Below the pieces are notes generated by a model. The model worked only from the letters and a program-made list of their open reading frames with translations, made no database searches and was not told where the DNA came from. 64,000 bases of DNA from Ananas comosus (taxonomy: Eukaryota > Streptophyta > Magnoliopsida > Poales > Bromeliaceae). Of the stretch, positions 23,491-35,125 are shown piece after piece (the stretch's first letter is position 1; the number at the start of each line of letters is the position of its first letter). The DNA lies in assembly GCF_001540865.1 (NCBI RefSeq), contig NW_017893345.1:1-64000 (forward strand), written 5' to 3'. A program made the translations under genes and the position numbers.

Positions 23491-25293
23491 AATAACATGT
23501 CAAGTATAAAAATACATTACACATGGGGCAATGTTGGGAAGTACCTTCTTTTATATATGAAGCATTAGAGCAATAACGTTTAGAAACTATGGACCAGACC
23601 CGTAGGGAAAAAGTTAAGTTAATACCTGTTGCATCCAAATTGTACTGTGACTCTTCTTCATCAACATCAACATCAATATCTATAATTTTAAAATAACTTG
23701 AAATTATAAAATGAATACAATAATTAAAGTTTGAAAATATATTTTGATAAAAATGAAAATTTAAAATTGAACTGCAATAGAAAAAAATTGTAACCAATAA
23801 ATACATAAATAAGTCTTTATACTAATCACATGATTATTTAAATAATGTATAAACTTATTTATCTATCGTAAAGAACATGAAATTTTTATGTGCTTGTGTC
23901 AGCAAAAAATATACTCATGTAATTTAATGTACACGATTTTTTTTCTTATCATTAGAAAAAATTTGAAGATTGAGAATAAGTGAAATGATTGTTTGTTTGT
24001 TCTTTTTTTGCTTTTTGGCAAAAAGTGAGTGAATATAAATAATAAGAAACCAATATTATAAGAGTTAGTTATAGTTAATAGATTCTCACATGCTGCATGC
24101 TTTTGGATCTTAACGCACTTTTCACTCATAATTAAACTTCTCTTCAATCTCGCATTCTTTTTCTGCATATAATCGATAGAGGAACTTACAAAAAAATAGT
24201 ATCCAACAAAAAAATGACACCAATCTTTTTTTTTGAAAGTAAATCATATAAAAAAATATGTGAAAAATAATCATTCACTTACATCATAATTATAACAGTA
24301 CTTGATCTTAAAAATCAAATATAACATCAAATACACAATAAAGAATGGGTCCTAACATCAAACATCAAATACTTCAATTACTAAATCTCAATGGTATATG
24401 TTCACCACTGTATATCCATTTTGTGTATTGAAAATTAATATAGGTAAAAAGACATAACTTTATCACTATGCCACCCTATTTTAAGAAAGATTAAACTAAA
24501 TATAAAATAATTATCTACATAATAAATCTAGGGTTGTATAATTTTGAATATAATTTGAAGATGATAACTTTATCATTATCCAAGAAAATACCTTCGTCAA
24601 CAATGTGGTTGGCACAGAATCCAAGATGATTAGGACCTCTAGTATTAGCACCATCTTTTAGATCTTTGTCAAGCATTGAGAATTCCACATCCTTATTAGC
24701 ATTCCATGAAAGTGACTCTAATACGTTTTTATCTTGAATGATATGCTTTCCAACTCGGATTTGGGGAGGGAAATATGTGTTTGAGGTATTCACATAATCT
24801 GGATGAATGATGGATGAAAAAGAAGAGTAGGTAATTGATGTCCTTTCGAAATGATGGGTAGATCGTTTATCACCATTAGAAAAGCAAAGCACAGAATTAG
24901 CTGAAAGACAAAATCATATAAGTAAGCATTTTGCAGCAGTAACCATAGTAATTATATCCAAACTAACGAATAAAGATACTCACAATTTGAAATATCACTC
25001 GGAGGAGTTCTTGACACGCTAATATTGCTCACCATATGGCTCAAATTACTCTCAAGATTTTGAGAACCATTAGAATTCGAGATAGGCACTAGAATTAGAT
25101 CTTGAACAAAGAAAGGTAGATAAAAATGTCAACTTAAGTGGAGAAAAAGAATTATATTGGTTGTAAATAAAAGTCAATAAATAGTAAAGTATACATAAAA
25201 GAAACCAAAACTTATCAAGAGCTTACTTTCACATGGATATGAGGTTTTCATTTTCTTTCCACGCATGATCATTGCCCTTCTAATCCTTGCTTG
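23491..25293 (-). pseudogene. Upstream part of the Helitron gene, decayed
   Basis: AT-rich sequence upstream (minus strand) of the Helitron N-terminal domain. It holds short open stretches that may be 5' exons: one at 24515-24892 (125 codons) and one near 23560-23700 with an acidic DVDVDEEES and a CPMC pair. A KKMKTSYPC-like start lies near 25235-25270. None has a motif I can name, but position, strand and the lack of other genes fit the variable N-terminal exons of plant Helitron proteins. Intervening sequence is intron-like, with long A/T runs. A single N lies at 25294. Confidence 0.4.
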
Positions 25294-25554
25294 NAACAAG
25301 ATCTATACTCTTGATCTTGATTACAAGACCCCTATCATCATTTTTTAAAGAGTATTCATTTTCTGTCGTTCATTTTTGTGTCTACTTGATGGATAAGAGA
25401 ACAATATCGAAAATATATGAAATTTGATTTTTAAACACTTCAAGTGGTATAGATTGTGTTCAACGGTGCTGATCGTCGATTTGGAGACTCCATCATCGAA
25501 AACAAATGGGTGGCAACGGAGCCCGTTTGCTATCGATAGTATTCCAGCTCAACT

Positions 25555-26060
25555 CTATCTATACTATATATAAAAGCGTATAGGAATTCTGACAATGACA
25601 GACGGAATCCAAAAGGGAATAAAATAATATTCCTTATGAATGGTTATGATTAATTTGTTAAAAGTATCTCAAATAAAAATGAACAGTTATGAGGAATTCC
25701 GACAATGACAGACGGAATCCAAAATGAATAAAATAATATTCCCTATGAATGGTTATGATTAATTTGTTAAAAATATCTCAAATAAAAATGAGCGATTATG
25801 ATCAATCTATTAAATCTTTACTATATATAAAAATCTATTCTCTAAAAATGGTTATGATCAATTTGTTAAAAAAATATCCCAAATAAGAATAGTAATAATC
25901 AATCTATTAAAAAATAGCATTCCTATCCATCTACAAATTCAATCCTACAAACGATTATAATCAATTTGTTAAAAAATATTTCAAATAAAAACAAACGGTT
26001 ATGATCAATTTGTTAAAAAATAGCATTCATATTTATCTATTGATTTGAAATAAATTGTAA
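25555..26060 (+). repeat. AT-rich Helitron-like repeat block
   Basis: It starts TCTATACTATATATAAAAGC, resembling plant Helitron 5' ends (TC followed by CTACTATA.TATAAAAG). A roughly 111-bp unit beginning GAATTCYGACAATGACAGACGG repeats at 25583 and 25694. GGTTATGATCAATTTGTTAAAAAATA recurs through 26030. The reverse complement of this last motif appears at 39255-39430, on the far side of the Sirevirus. Confidence 0.55.
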
Positions 26061-26066
26061 TAATTG

Positions 26067-26243
26067 TTACGTGCATTTGCATGTACACTCATATATATAT
26101 ATATATAATTGTGATCCATGTAGCAGATGTCCTTTTAAATATAAGTGGAAGGAGTTATGCACTTACTAAGAATATAAATACACACACACATACACACACA
26201 ATTATATATATATATATATGAGTGTACATGCAAATGCACGTAA
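26067..26243. mobile_element. MITE or foldback element with about 46-bp perfect inverted repeats
   Basis: The left arm begins TTACGTGCATTTGCATGTAC at 26067; the right arm ends with the exact complement at 26243. Both arms continue through CACTCATATATATATA into AATTGTG. The centre (about 85 bp) has no ORF. Flanks are TAATTG and TAATTA, so a clear target-site duplication is not certain. With 177 bp, perfect TIRs and no coding capacity it fits a MITE; the superfamily is not determined. Confidence 0.75.
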
Positions 26244-26334
26244 TAATTATTTAAATTTATTTAAACTCAATACAAATTTTTAAATCATATTTATTCAAAA
26301 GTTTAGAATAAAATATTTTTTAATTTTATATGTT

Positions 26335-26339
26335 ATATT
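26335..26339. repeat. Target-site duplication of the Sirevirus (ATATT)
   Basis: ATATT at 26335-26339 and again at 38967-38971, exactly outside TG (26340) and CA (38966). It shows that the two LTR ends belong to one insertion. Confidence 0.85.
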
Positions 26340-27548
26340 TGAAAGATATGAATCCCGATGATCTAAAAGGTAAATAACACCTAGAGGGGGGGTGAATAGG
26401 TGTAAAACGGCAAAAACAAAAACTCTCGATGCAAATAAAAGAGATGGCGAAAAATAAAAACAGCACACCGAGATTTTAACGTGGGAAAACTCCAATCCGC
26501 AGTGAAAAATCCACGGGACCGATCACGCGAAGAAAATCCACTAAGAAAACTTGAGTACAAGTGATTTAACCAAAATACATAACTCAATTTACCGAATTCC
26601 CGTTGTTGATGGTCTTCGCCGGTCCTCGATCGATAGGAATCCTCCAATCGACATCGCCGCAACTCCTTGCTGCGTCAACGCCTCAACTCCTCGAAGCGTC
26701 CACCGAATCCTTAGCTTAACGCGAGATCCACGTGCCGAACCTCCTTCCGGAGCTTGTATAATCGATGATTTGTGGTGATTAACACTTAGAATACCATAAG
26801 CAATGAGGGTTCACCTTCTAATCAAACATCTACTTGATTCTCGAAGAATATCTCGAGTTAAAATTGAAGAATCAAGTCGATCGTTGATTATATGAAACTT
26901 GTTATATGAATAAAATTATAAGAATGTGAAAACAAGTTTCTAGGGTTTTAGAACAGTAGAAATTCAAAGCCTTAACCCATATGATGACCCCCATGGCTTA
27001 TTTATAGGTTTTGAAGACTTAGAAGTAGACTAGGATTGCAAAAAGTCTATTTTAAAAACTGGTGTCGTCCTCAAGGACCGGTCCTCTCGAGGAGACCGGT
27101 CTTTGGGAGACCGGTCCCTCGAGTGAGAGACCGGTCCCTCGCTGCGTGACAGAAAACACAACGTTTGGGAACCGGTCTCTCATGCCAGAGACCGGTCCCT
27201 CGCTGCGTGACAGAAAATCCCATGTTCGGGAATCGGTCTCTCTTTCCAGAGACCGGTTGCCTCAACATCCCACGCAGTGAGGACCCTTGGGGATCGATCT
27301 CTCAACTCTGGGACCAGTCCCAGAACACTGAAAGTTCAGTTTAAGTGTTTTAAAGCAATCTAAGTCTTCTGAACTTATTGTAATTAGATAAATTCACCAC
27401 AAATGATCTATTCTTCATACCTGAGGTGCCAAGCTTTCCAAATGAGTCTTTGCTCTTCAAATTGAATCTTCTCTTCAAACTACCGCGATCAACTCTTCAA
27501 GACTCCATTCGATTTTACGAAATCCGCCAACCTAGAAAATCCTTAACA
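26340..27548 (-). repeat. 3' LTR of the minus-strand Sirevirus
   Basis: 1209 bp. On the minus strand it starts TGTTAAGGATTTTCTAGG and ends CATATCTTTCA. A TATA box (TATAAATA) is at 26999-27006. The distal part has the GGGACCGATCACGCG, GTTTTCCCACG and CACCCCCCCTCTAGGTG blocks common to all Sirevirus LTRs in the window. Confidence 0.85.
27075..27321 (-). promoter_or_regulatory. ACCGGT palindrome cluster in Sirevirus 3' LTR U3
   Basis: About seven intact ACCGGT cores sit mostly in GAGACCGGTCTC or GGGACCGGTCCC contexts, plus decayed cores (for example ATCGGTCTC near 27230 and GGGACCAGTCCC at 27310-27321). Adjacent units are also mutually complementary (GGTCTCT...AGAGACC), so single-stranded forms could fold into longer hairpins. 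The cluster lies about 70 bp upstream, in transcription sense, of the TATA box at 26999-27006. Palindrome-rich regulatory regions are known in Sirevirus LTRs. Confidence 0.7.
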
Positions 27549-27560
27549 ATCTCCCCCTTT
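27549..27560 (-). other. Polypurine tract of the Sirevirus
   Basis: AAAGGGGGAGAT on the minus strand, directly beside the 3' LTR start. It is the expected primer for plus-strand DNA synthesis. Confidence 0.8.
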
Positions 27561-27963
27561 GGCGATTTCGTGACAAAACATATTACAATGCTCGTACACA
27601 ACTCAGAAACAATAAAAAGAATATCATTGCAATCACAAAACGACAACCTCCTGCATGATCGATCCAATAAAAGAAAAATTACACTTTTCACACATTCCTA
27701 ATACAAACTCTATAACTTAAACATGGAGTCTTGAAGTCTTGAATATTCCTGCAAAAACATTCTTAAAACACAATCAAGATTCAAGAATACTTATCATATC
27801 AAAAGATCAAACATAAACGTCATAGTCAGTCATCATCAAAATACCAAACAAAGAATCAAGACGAATCAACAGTCATAGTTCGCATCTAAATTTACATAAC
27901 TAAGCACCAAACAAAAATGAAGCATCATCATCATGAGCAGCATCATAGTCAGTCATCACGAGC

Positions 27964-27977
27964 ATCTCCCTCTTTTT
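27964..27977 (-). other. Second polypurine-tract copy
   Basis: AAAAAGAGGGAGAT on the minus strand, about 410 bp upstream of the LTR-proximal tract and just after the end of the env-position ORF. The plus-strand copy has the same arrangement (60220 and 60629). Multiple tracts are a known Sirevirus trait. Confidence 0.65.
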
Positions 27978-28020
27978 GTCAGAAAGCGCCAAAATGACAC
28001 AAGGAGGAACTCCGCAAAAC

Positions 28021-29419
28021 CTAGTCCGAGTCACCACCCGGAGGTAAATCCGCACTGCAACAACCTAACTTGTCGAAAATTGCTTGCATCAACCGTTTGA
28101 TGTTGCTCACATCTTTTTTTATCACAGCTTGTTCCTCAGACATCTTCCTCAGCTCCTCAGATAAACGCTGCTGCTCGCAACACACAGTCAGAAATCTCCA
28201 CAGAAGGACGTGAGGAAGTAGGAGCAGCAGGAGGTGGAGAAGGTCGCTGAGACGGACATCAAAGCTGCACATACGACTTCACAAACGTCGGCCCACTTAT
28301 CCGTCCCAGACTATGCTCATAGGATGTACAATGCGTATCCACCTCATAAAGTCGCAGAATCCTCATGATAATCAACGGGAAAGGCAACCGCTCATTCTAA
28401 CCTGAAGTCTTAATATCCTTTGCCATTCTCCGCCAAATTAGAAACGGGATGTTCAAATTGATATTCTTTGCCTTAACAATATCCGGCTTACCCAACAAAT
28501 ACATGTAGAGGATACGATCCTATCTCAAAATCTTCGTGTTTGCAAGGTGCAAAATGTTATAGCAAACCACGAAGTTCAAAAACCTGTACTCCATCTTGAA
28601 ATCCTTAGACAATACCATAATCCCGTTTGATTCTGTACCCGGCATGCAAATAGTATTCACAATACGATTCCAATCCCGAAGTGAGTCAAAACCGGCCTGC
28701 AGATACTCAACTCCCTCAGTACGAGCATCCATCCCCAGTACAGATGCTATCGTATCGGGCGTGATAGTCAACTCGACGCCACGTACCGAAGTGGTGAACA
28801 TGTACGGGCCGCCGTCAGAGTCACTCAAATGTCCCGCCCGCATATAGAATTCTCTAATAAGCTCTAGGCAGAAACCTGTTTGCTCTGAAAAATTGCAAAT
28901 CTCATGCAAATTACCATGTTCAAATAAATCTTGAAATTCCGATACACGCTCAATGATATTTGCGACGCTTACATCACGTTCACCAATGCAGTGCTTTGAG
29001 GAGTACATAGATCGTCGGCGGGAATCAACGTCCTGAACAGAATATCGCAGAAGCTCAGAAACTGGCTCTCTAATGTCGACACCACCTGACTTCCTCCGAC
29101 CTCCTGTATCAGCCCCTTGATCTGCGGCTTTGCCTTTTCCCTTTTCAGCACCTCTTCCTTTCCCTTTTTCTTTTCCTTTTCCTTTCTCTTTGTCCTTTTC
29201 AGTGATTGCGAGAGCTTTACCCTTCTTCTTCGAAAGCACTTCAGGAGTAAGTGCCTCCCAATCGCGCTCATCAGACTCAGATTCTTCGCCCGGAGCATAC
29301 TCGCTCCCCTCGTCCTCCGGGTGATGCTCAACAGGTCGCTTAGTCCAAGACCATTGACGTTTGCTGCCGCGACCACCACCGGCCATAAGAACCACAATAA
29401 CAAGTAGCCACGAGTACAA
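28021..29419 (-). pseudogene. Env-position extra ORF of the Sirevirus (unknown function)
   Basis: A 299-codon open frame (29419-28520) followed, in another frame, by a C-terminal piece (28021-28272), so at least one indel separates them. From the N-terminus: a short hydrophobic run (SWLLVIVVLMAG), an acidic stretch, Lys-Gly repeats, then a conserved globular region with CIGERDVSVANII, LIREFYMRAGHLSDSDGGPY, VRGVELTITPDTIASVLGM and YRFLNFVVCYNI. The C-terminus is a coiled-coil-like segment ending FDKLGCC.ADLPPG. The globular part resembles the 'putative plant transposon protein' (Transposase_32-like) domain. Position after pol matches the env-like ORF of Sireviruses. The start could be the first Met or the Met of MAGGGRGSKRQ. 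It is homologous along its whole length to 58794-60176. Its biochemical role is not known. Confidence 0.7.
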
Positions 29420-31012
29420 TATCTAAGAAGCCCATGTTAAACACAATGATTTATACATATTGAACATAAAAACAATTGTTTTTTATTCCAAAAACTTTAG
29501 CAAGTTCATATGTAATATGCTAGATAATCCTAGGGCCACATAATCATGAAAATCATGGACAAATTATGCAACAAAAATCAGTAAAATCACATTTTTTCGA
29601 AAAAAATTGAAAAATTAAGGTTTTGATGGTGAAGACTTAGTAAAATCAACTAAACAATTGCAAAAAAATCCTGAATAACATGTTTAGAGGTAAGAACAGG
29701 GCAAAAATGGAGAGATCCAACAACATTATGAGATCAAACCCCAAAAATCTGAAAATAAAGCACAATTTCGGATTATAAGGCAACAAAGAAATAAAATCCG
29801 AAACTCTTACCAAAAACACTTGTAAATCCACAGAAAAAGGAAGAAAATCACCCTGGGGAAGTTAGAAGCTCGGGAGAGAAGTTTGATGAGATTTGGTAAA
29901 GTAAAAGAAAACAAACCGCAAAACCCTTATATCGGTTTGGGCGGAGGGACCGGTCTCTCCAAGGCTGGGACCGATCCCAGAGCCAAAACCCAAAAAATTA
30001 ATTTAGGTTCAAAATTTTTCAAAAATTTTATATAATATCCTCAAAATGTCCAACACCAAAAATACTCAATTTCCATCCCCAATGACTTCCAATAAATAAA
30101 TTTTGAAAAAATCAATTTCAAAGTCATTCAATTTGTCAAAAATTGTTGATCCGAGAAGCAAATAAAATTCTTAATAAGTATCGAATAAAATTCCACACAT
30201 CATGCAAGATCTAGGAATTAATTGTATCGTTTTATCATCATATTTGTTAAAAAATTGAATAAATAAATCTCATAATCGTGAAATTAAAATAATACCCTCA
30301 ATTTGAGTTATGCACATTATTCGAGAGAGGAGTGGCTCTTTGAGCATCTTTTGACAAACCACCTTATATCGCCTAGGAGATGTATTAAACATATTATTAG
30401 AATTTTACTATCTCCACAACATCTCATATTTATTTATTCTTTATTGCCTTTTAGCTTATAGAGATACTTTGATCATCATGTGGTAGCTGCACACACTAAC
30501 CGGACGACCGGGGTGGTAGCTCTTTCCTCCATGTGGTGGTAGTTTTCACACTCCCAGCAGGGATGTAACTCTTTCCACATCTTTTGAATTTAAAAAATTT
30601 TCATAACTGGAAAGACTCCTCCAAAATTAGTGCAACCCTCAAGCCAAAAATATTATCTCAATTTCAAAAACAGAGAAATAGTTATTCATCTCATAGCTAA
30701 TAATCAAACAAACCGATTGCAACAATCAAAGTTCGAAGCATGAGGTGTTGAATTTAATTCAGTATACAAAAACAGAATTTCAATGATTTAGTCGTTCAAA
30801 AATTATGACAATAGAGAATAACATTGACAGTGATCAATCAAAACATAATATGAAACAATTAAAGTCATATGATAGAGCTAACAAAATCATGAAATTCACA
30901 GCGACACCATCCATGAAGATCAATCATCTCTCAAAAATAATCAGGAAAAACCAAAAACATGCACAGAAACAAAATGGAATATGCGCATGATCTATGGCCC
31001 AATAGAATGTAT
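29420..31012 (-). other. Sirevirus spacer between pol and the extra ORF, no gene seen
   Basis: AT-rich, no supported ORF. It contains GGAGGGACCGGTCTCTCC near 29944 and TGGGACCGATCCCAG near 29968, and a block at 30310-30380 (CTCTTTGAGCATC...CACCTTATATCG) that is conserved at 57810-57880 in the other copy. The lone palindromes just upstream of the extra ORF may mark its promoter; TATATAAT-like sequence (RC) lies near 30020. Confidence 0.5.
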
Positions 31013-33973
31013 CTAGATTGAAGGATTCATACCAATAGCCTTTCTTAAATGTAGAAAACGTTCTTGATCCAAAGGCTTAGTTAAAATATCCGCGAGTTGA
31101 TTTTCAGTTGAAATATATTCAAGTTGAAGAACGTTTAATTCAACCAATTCTCTTAAAAAGTGATATCTTAGTTCAATATGCTTTGTTCGTGAATGTAAAA
31201 CAGGGTTTTTTGAAATATTAATAGCACTCGTGTTGTCACATAGAATTGTAAAAGTGGTGGAGGAGATCCGATAATCACTCAATAAGCTTTTCATCCATAG
31301 TAACTGTGTAGAGCAACTACCGGCCGCAATGTATTCTGCCTCAGCAGTGGAGAGTGCAATACAGTTTTGTTTTTTACTATGCCACGCAACCAGACAGTGG
31401 CCTATATAAAAGCATGCTCCACTGATGCTTTTTCGATCATCTGCAGAACCGACCCAATCCGCATCCGAGTAGCCGATTAGGTCCAAAGACGTCCCCATCG
31501 GATACCATAGACCATAAGCGGTTGTACCTTTAACATATCGTATGATTCTCTTAACCGCTTTCAAATGAACTTCCTTCGGATTAGCTTGATAGCGAGCACA
31601 AATTCCCACACTAAAAGCAATATCCGGTCTACTTGCGGTCAAATACAGTAAACTGCCGATCATACTTTTGTACTGTTTCTCATCCACACTTTGTTCTTCA
31701 ACATTCACTCCAAGTCCTTTATTACTTGTTCCCATTGGTGTATCAAAGTTCTTTGCTCCATCCAAACCGAATTTCTTAACCAATTCCTTTGCGTACTTAG
31801 TTTGAGACAAATGAATTCCTTCCTTTGATTGTTTAACTTGAAGACCAAGGAAATATGAAAGCTCACCCATCATAGACATCTCGAACTCACTAGTCATCAA
31901 CTTTGCAAATTCAGTGGCAACTGTATCTTTAGTTGCTCCAAAGACAATGTCATCCACATAAATTTGTGCCACTACAAAGTCATTTTTAGTGTGTTTTACA
32001 AAAAGAGTTCTATCCGCTCCCCCTCGGTTGTATCCCTTTTCTAAAAGATATTTTGTTAATCGTTCATACCATGCTCGCGGTGCTTGTTTGAGTCCATAAA
32101 GTGCCTTTTTAAGACGAAAAACATAATTTGGAAATTTAGAATCTAAAAAACCCTTTGGTTGTTCCACATAAACTTCCTCTTTTAGAAAACTATTCAAAAA
32201 TGCACTTTTAGCATCCATTTGATAAAGAGTAATTTTAAAATGACAAGCTATCACGAACAAAATACGAATAGATTCGAGACGGGCAACCGGGGTGAAGGTT
32301 TCATCAAAATCAATCCCCTCAATTTGTGAATAACCTTGAGCAACAAGTCTAGCTTTATTTCGAACAATTGTACCATCCTCAGTTTTCTTATTTTTAAAAA
32401 TCCATTTAGTACCAATAACATTTTGTTGCTCAGGGCATGGCACTAATTCCCATATATCATTGCGGGTGAATTGGCCAAGTTCTTCTTGCATGGCATTTAT
32501 CCAATATTCATCAAGAAGAGCTTCGTCAATATTCTTTGGCTCAATTAGAGAAACATAACATGCAAATTCACATTGAAGTTGACTTCTACTTCGCACACCA
32601 ACACTTGGATCTCCAATGACATTCGATAAAGGGTGATCTCTTGACTCTCTCAGGGGTGCAGTCTCAGATGATGTACTAGGTATTTCAGATGAGATGCTTT
32701 GAGGCTCAGATGACTCATTTGATGCAACATTTTCAGAAGATGCAATGGGATTATCAAATGTAGAAACATCATCATTCACAGGCAATACAAATAGAGAATC
32801 ATTATCATCATCATTCATCAACGCATTAGGAGAACCATTCACCGAAGAACTTACAGAAGAAGCTTCATCTACTTTTATATTGATAGATTCTATCACCGTC
32901 TTAGTTCGTAAATTGTACGCACGATAAGCACGACTTGTAGTAGAATAACCGAGAAAGATCCCCTTGTCACTTCGGGAGTCAAATTTTCCAAGATTTTCAC
33001 AATCCCGAAGAATAAAACACTTACTCCCAAAGACACGAAAGTATTTAATATTAGGTTTCCTACCAAGCCAAAGTTCATACGGAGTATTCAAGGTACTCGA
33101 ACGCACATAAATCCGATTGATAATATAGACGGCCGTGTTAACCGCTTCAGCCCAAAAATGCGAAGCAATTTTCTTACTATGAAGCATAACACGTGCCATC
33201 TCTTGTACAACCCGATTTTTGCGTTCTACCACTCCGTTTTGTTCGGGTGTATAAAGAGCCAAGAATTCATATTTTATGCCATTTGAAACACAAAAATCAA
33301 CAAATTTTGAATTTATGAATTCTCCCCCTTGATCACTTCGAATACGTACAATTTTATCGTTACGCTCATTCATAAGACGAAAATAAATCTCAGAAAAAGA
33401 ATCAAAAGTATCAGCCTTTTCACGTAAGAAAGCACTCCATACAAATCGAGTAAAATCATCAACAATAAGCAGGATATAACATTTTCCACCCAAACTTTGA
33501 ATACTTGATGGTCCCATCAAGTCCATGTGAAGTAACTCTAACGGTTTAAATGTCTCTAAGTGGTTCAAATTCTTATGTGCGGATCTAGTTTGTTTCCCCA
33601 ATTGACAACCCCCACACACAGTGTTCTCTTTGAAGTCTATCTTAGGTACACCTCTAACAACCTCCTTCTTAGTTATTTTAGATAGTTTCTTAAAGTTCAT
33701 GTGACCTAGTCATTCATGCCATAAAGTTTCAGTCTCTAATGTCGCTAGGTTACAATATTCAGTTGAAGAACTAGGAACTACATAACAGTTATTCTCAGAT
33801 TTTACACCTTTTAAGAAAATAGAATCATCACGAGTCACATTGCATTCTTTATCAGAAAATTTCACAGAATACCCATCATCACACAATTGGCTTATGCTTA
33901 CGAGATTTGATTTAAGCTCCTCAACATAAAAAATATCATTCAATGTAGGACCATCTGAGATAGTGGCAGTTCA
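31013..33973 (-). pseudogene. Copia pol: integrase, reverse transcriptase, RNase H
   Basis: One 895-codon open frame (33700-31013), extended upstream in the same frame (33943-33713) after a TGA at 33710-33712. Residues below count from Met at 33700. The zinc-finger cysteines CGGC are at 29-32. The integrase catalytic triad is D60, D123, E159, with the DD35E spacing. The Sirevirus-type Ser-rich linker covers 280-360. RT has [11 protein letters not shown] at 534-544 and YVDD at 581-584. RNase H has YSDADW (D746), STAEAEY (about 784-790) and LCDNTSA (D822). The upstream piece contains the GAG-pre-integrase region and LWHE*LGH, where the TGA replaces a codon usually CGN or TGG. All catalytic residues are kept, so damage is slight. 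The product would make and integrate the element's cDNA in virus-like particles and the nucleus. Confidence 0.9.
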
Positions 33974-35124
33974 TTTTCCAATAATTTTCGATGACCAACC
34001 ATCTCCAAAAACAACAAGTCCACCGGAGATTTTATTTAAAGAAGTAAACCAATTTTTATCACCGGTCATATGACGTGAACAACCACTATCCAGATACCAA
34101 GAAGTGTTATCGTAAGCATGAAGCGAGGTGTGAATGATAAGGCAAGGAAAGAGTTCACCTTCGCGCACCCAAACCTTACGTGTTTTGGGTTGCGTTGGCC
34201 GACTTGATTGCGAAATATGTTGCTTGTCGACGATTTGAGCAATTTTCTTCTTAGGATCATCCTTCTTCCGTTTCCAAGTTTGCTTTGCATTTGTCTTTGG
34301 ATCTTCCTTCTTTGGTTTCCATGTTTGTTTGTTCTTAGGATCATCCTTCTTTGATTTCCATTGTGCCTTCCGATCCAAGGGTATAGTGGGGCTCTTAGCC
34401 TTTTGTTTGCAAACCCTTTTCACATGACCTAAAACACCACAAAGATGACAAATTTTGTTAGCAAATGAGTTTTTCGGAGGGATAAACTTACCATAAAGCT
34501 TAGGAACCGCTTTTGTAGAATGTTCGTCATCTTTCTTCATTGCTTGATCAATATACGTCCGTTCGTATCCAAGTACAAGTTTATTTGTTTGACCAAGTCC
34601 AAGCATCTTATCAAGTTTGCTAGAGCCAGACGAGAATTGATTTAAATCCGATTTAAGTTGAATAATCGTCTTGGTGAATTCCATATTTGCTTCTCTAGCT
34701 TCCGAGTATTGCTTGGTAAGAAAATTGATGTTTTCAACATGAGACTCCTTTTCCTTTTCAAGCAATGTGCACTTCTCAAATAAAGAGTCATAAGACTTAG
34801 TCAAACCATCTTTTTCATGCTCGAGACTCTTGGTTAGCGACTCTAGTTTCGTGTTCTCTTCTTCCAATTCGAGCAATCTTCGCAGCAATTTTTTATTGTG
34901 CTTGGCCATCTTCTTTGACTCGACAACCAATTGATGATATGCGGCAACCATATCATCTTCATCCGATTCTTCATCCGATGAATTCTCCGACGTAGATTTT
35001 TCTTGCATAGACGTCATAGAGATAGAATCTGTAGATGCTAAACACATAAAAGAGTCATGTGCAATAAGTGCCGTAGCGTTAACATCCTCATCACTTGAAG
35101 ATGACTCACTCGAAGACGAGTCAT
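33971..35124 (-). pseudogene. Copia gag (C-terminal two-thirds) and protease start
   Basis: An open frame in the same phase as pol, ending at a TGA (33971-33973) within the protease. It opens at the N at 35125, so the gag N-terminus is missing. From the N-terminal side: a Ser/Asp-rich acidic stretch, a long coiled coil (KKMAKHNKKLLRRLLELEEE...), a zinc knuckle CHLCGVLGHVKRVC (CX2CX4HX4C), Lys/Trp-rich repeats (WK.KKDDPK), and the aspartic protease start WYLDSGCSRHMTGD. The acidic stretch and coiled coil are typical of Sirevirus Gag. The hydrophobic residues that an ORF caller would add upstream of 35125 come from the foreign block and are not part of Gag. Confidence 0.85.
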
Positions 35125-35125
35125 N

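Noticed and set aside
28969..29407. Lys-rich and Phe-rich ORFs opposite or out of frame with the extra ORF
   Set aside because: Shadows of the Lys-Gly repeat region of the real frame.
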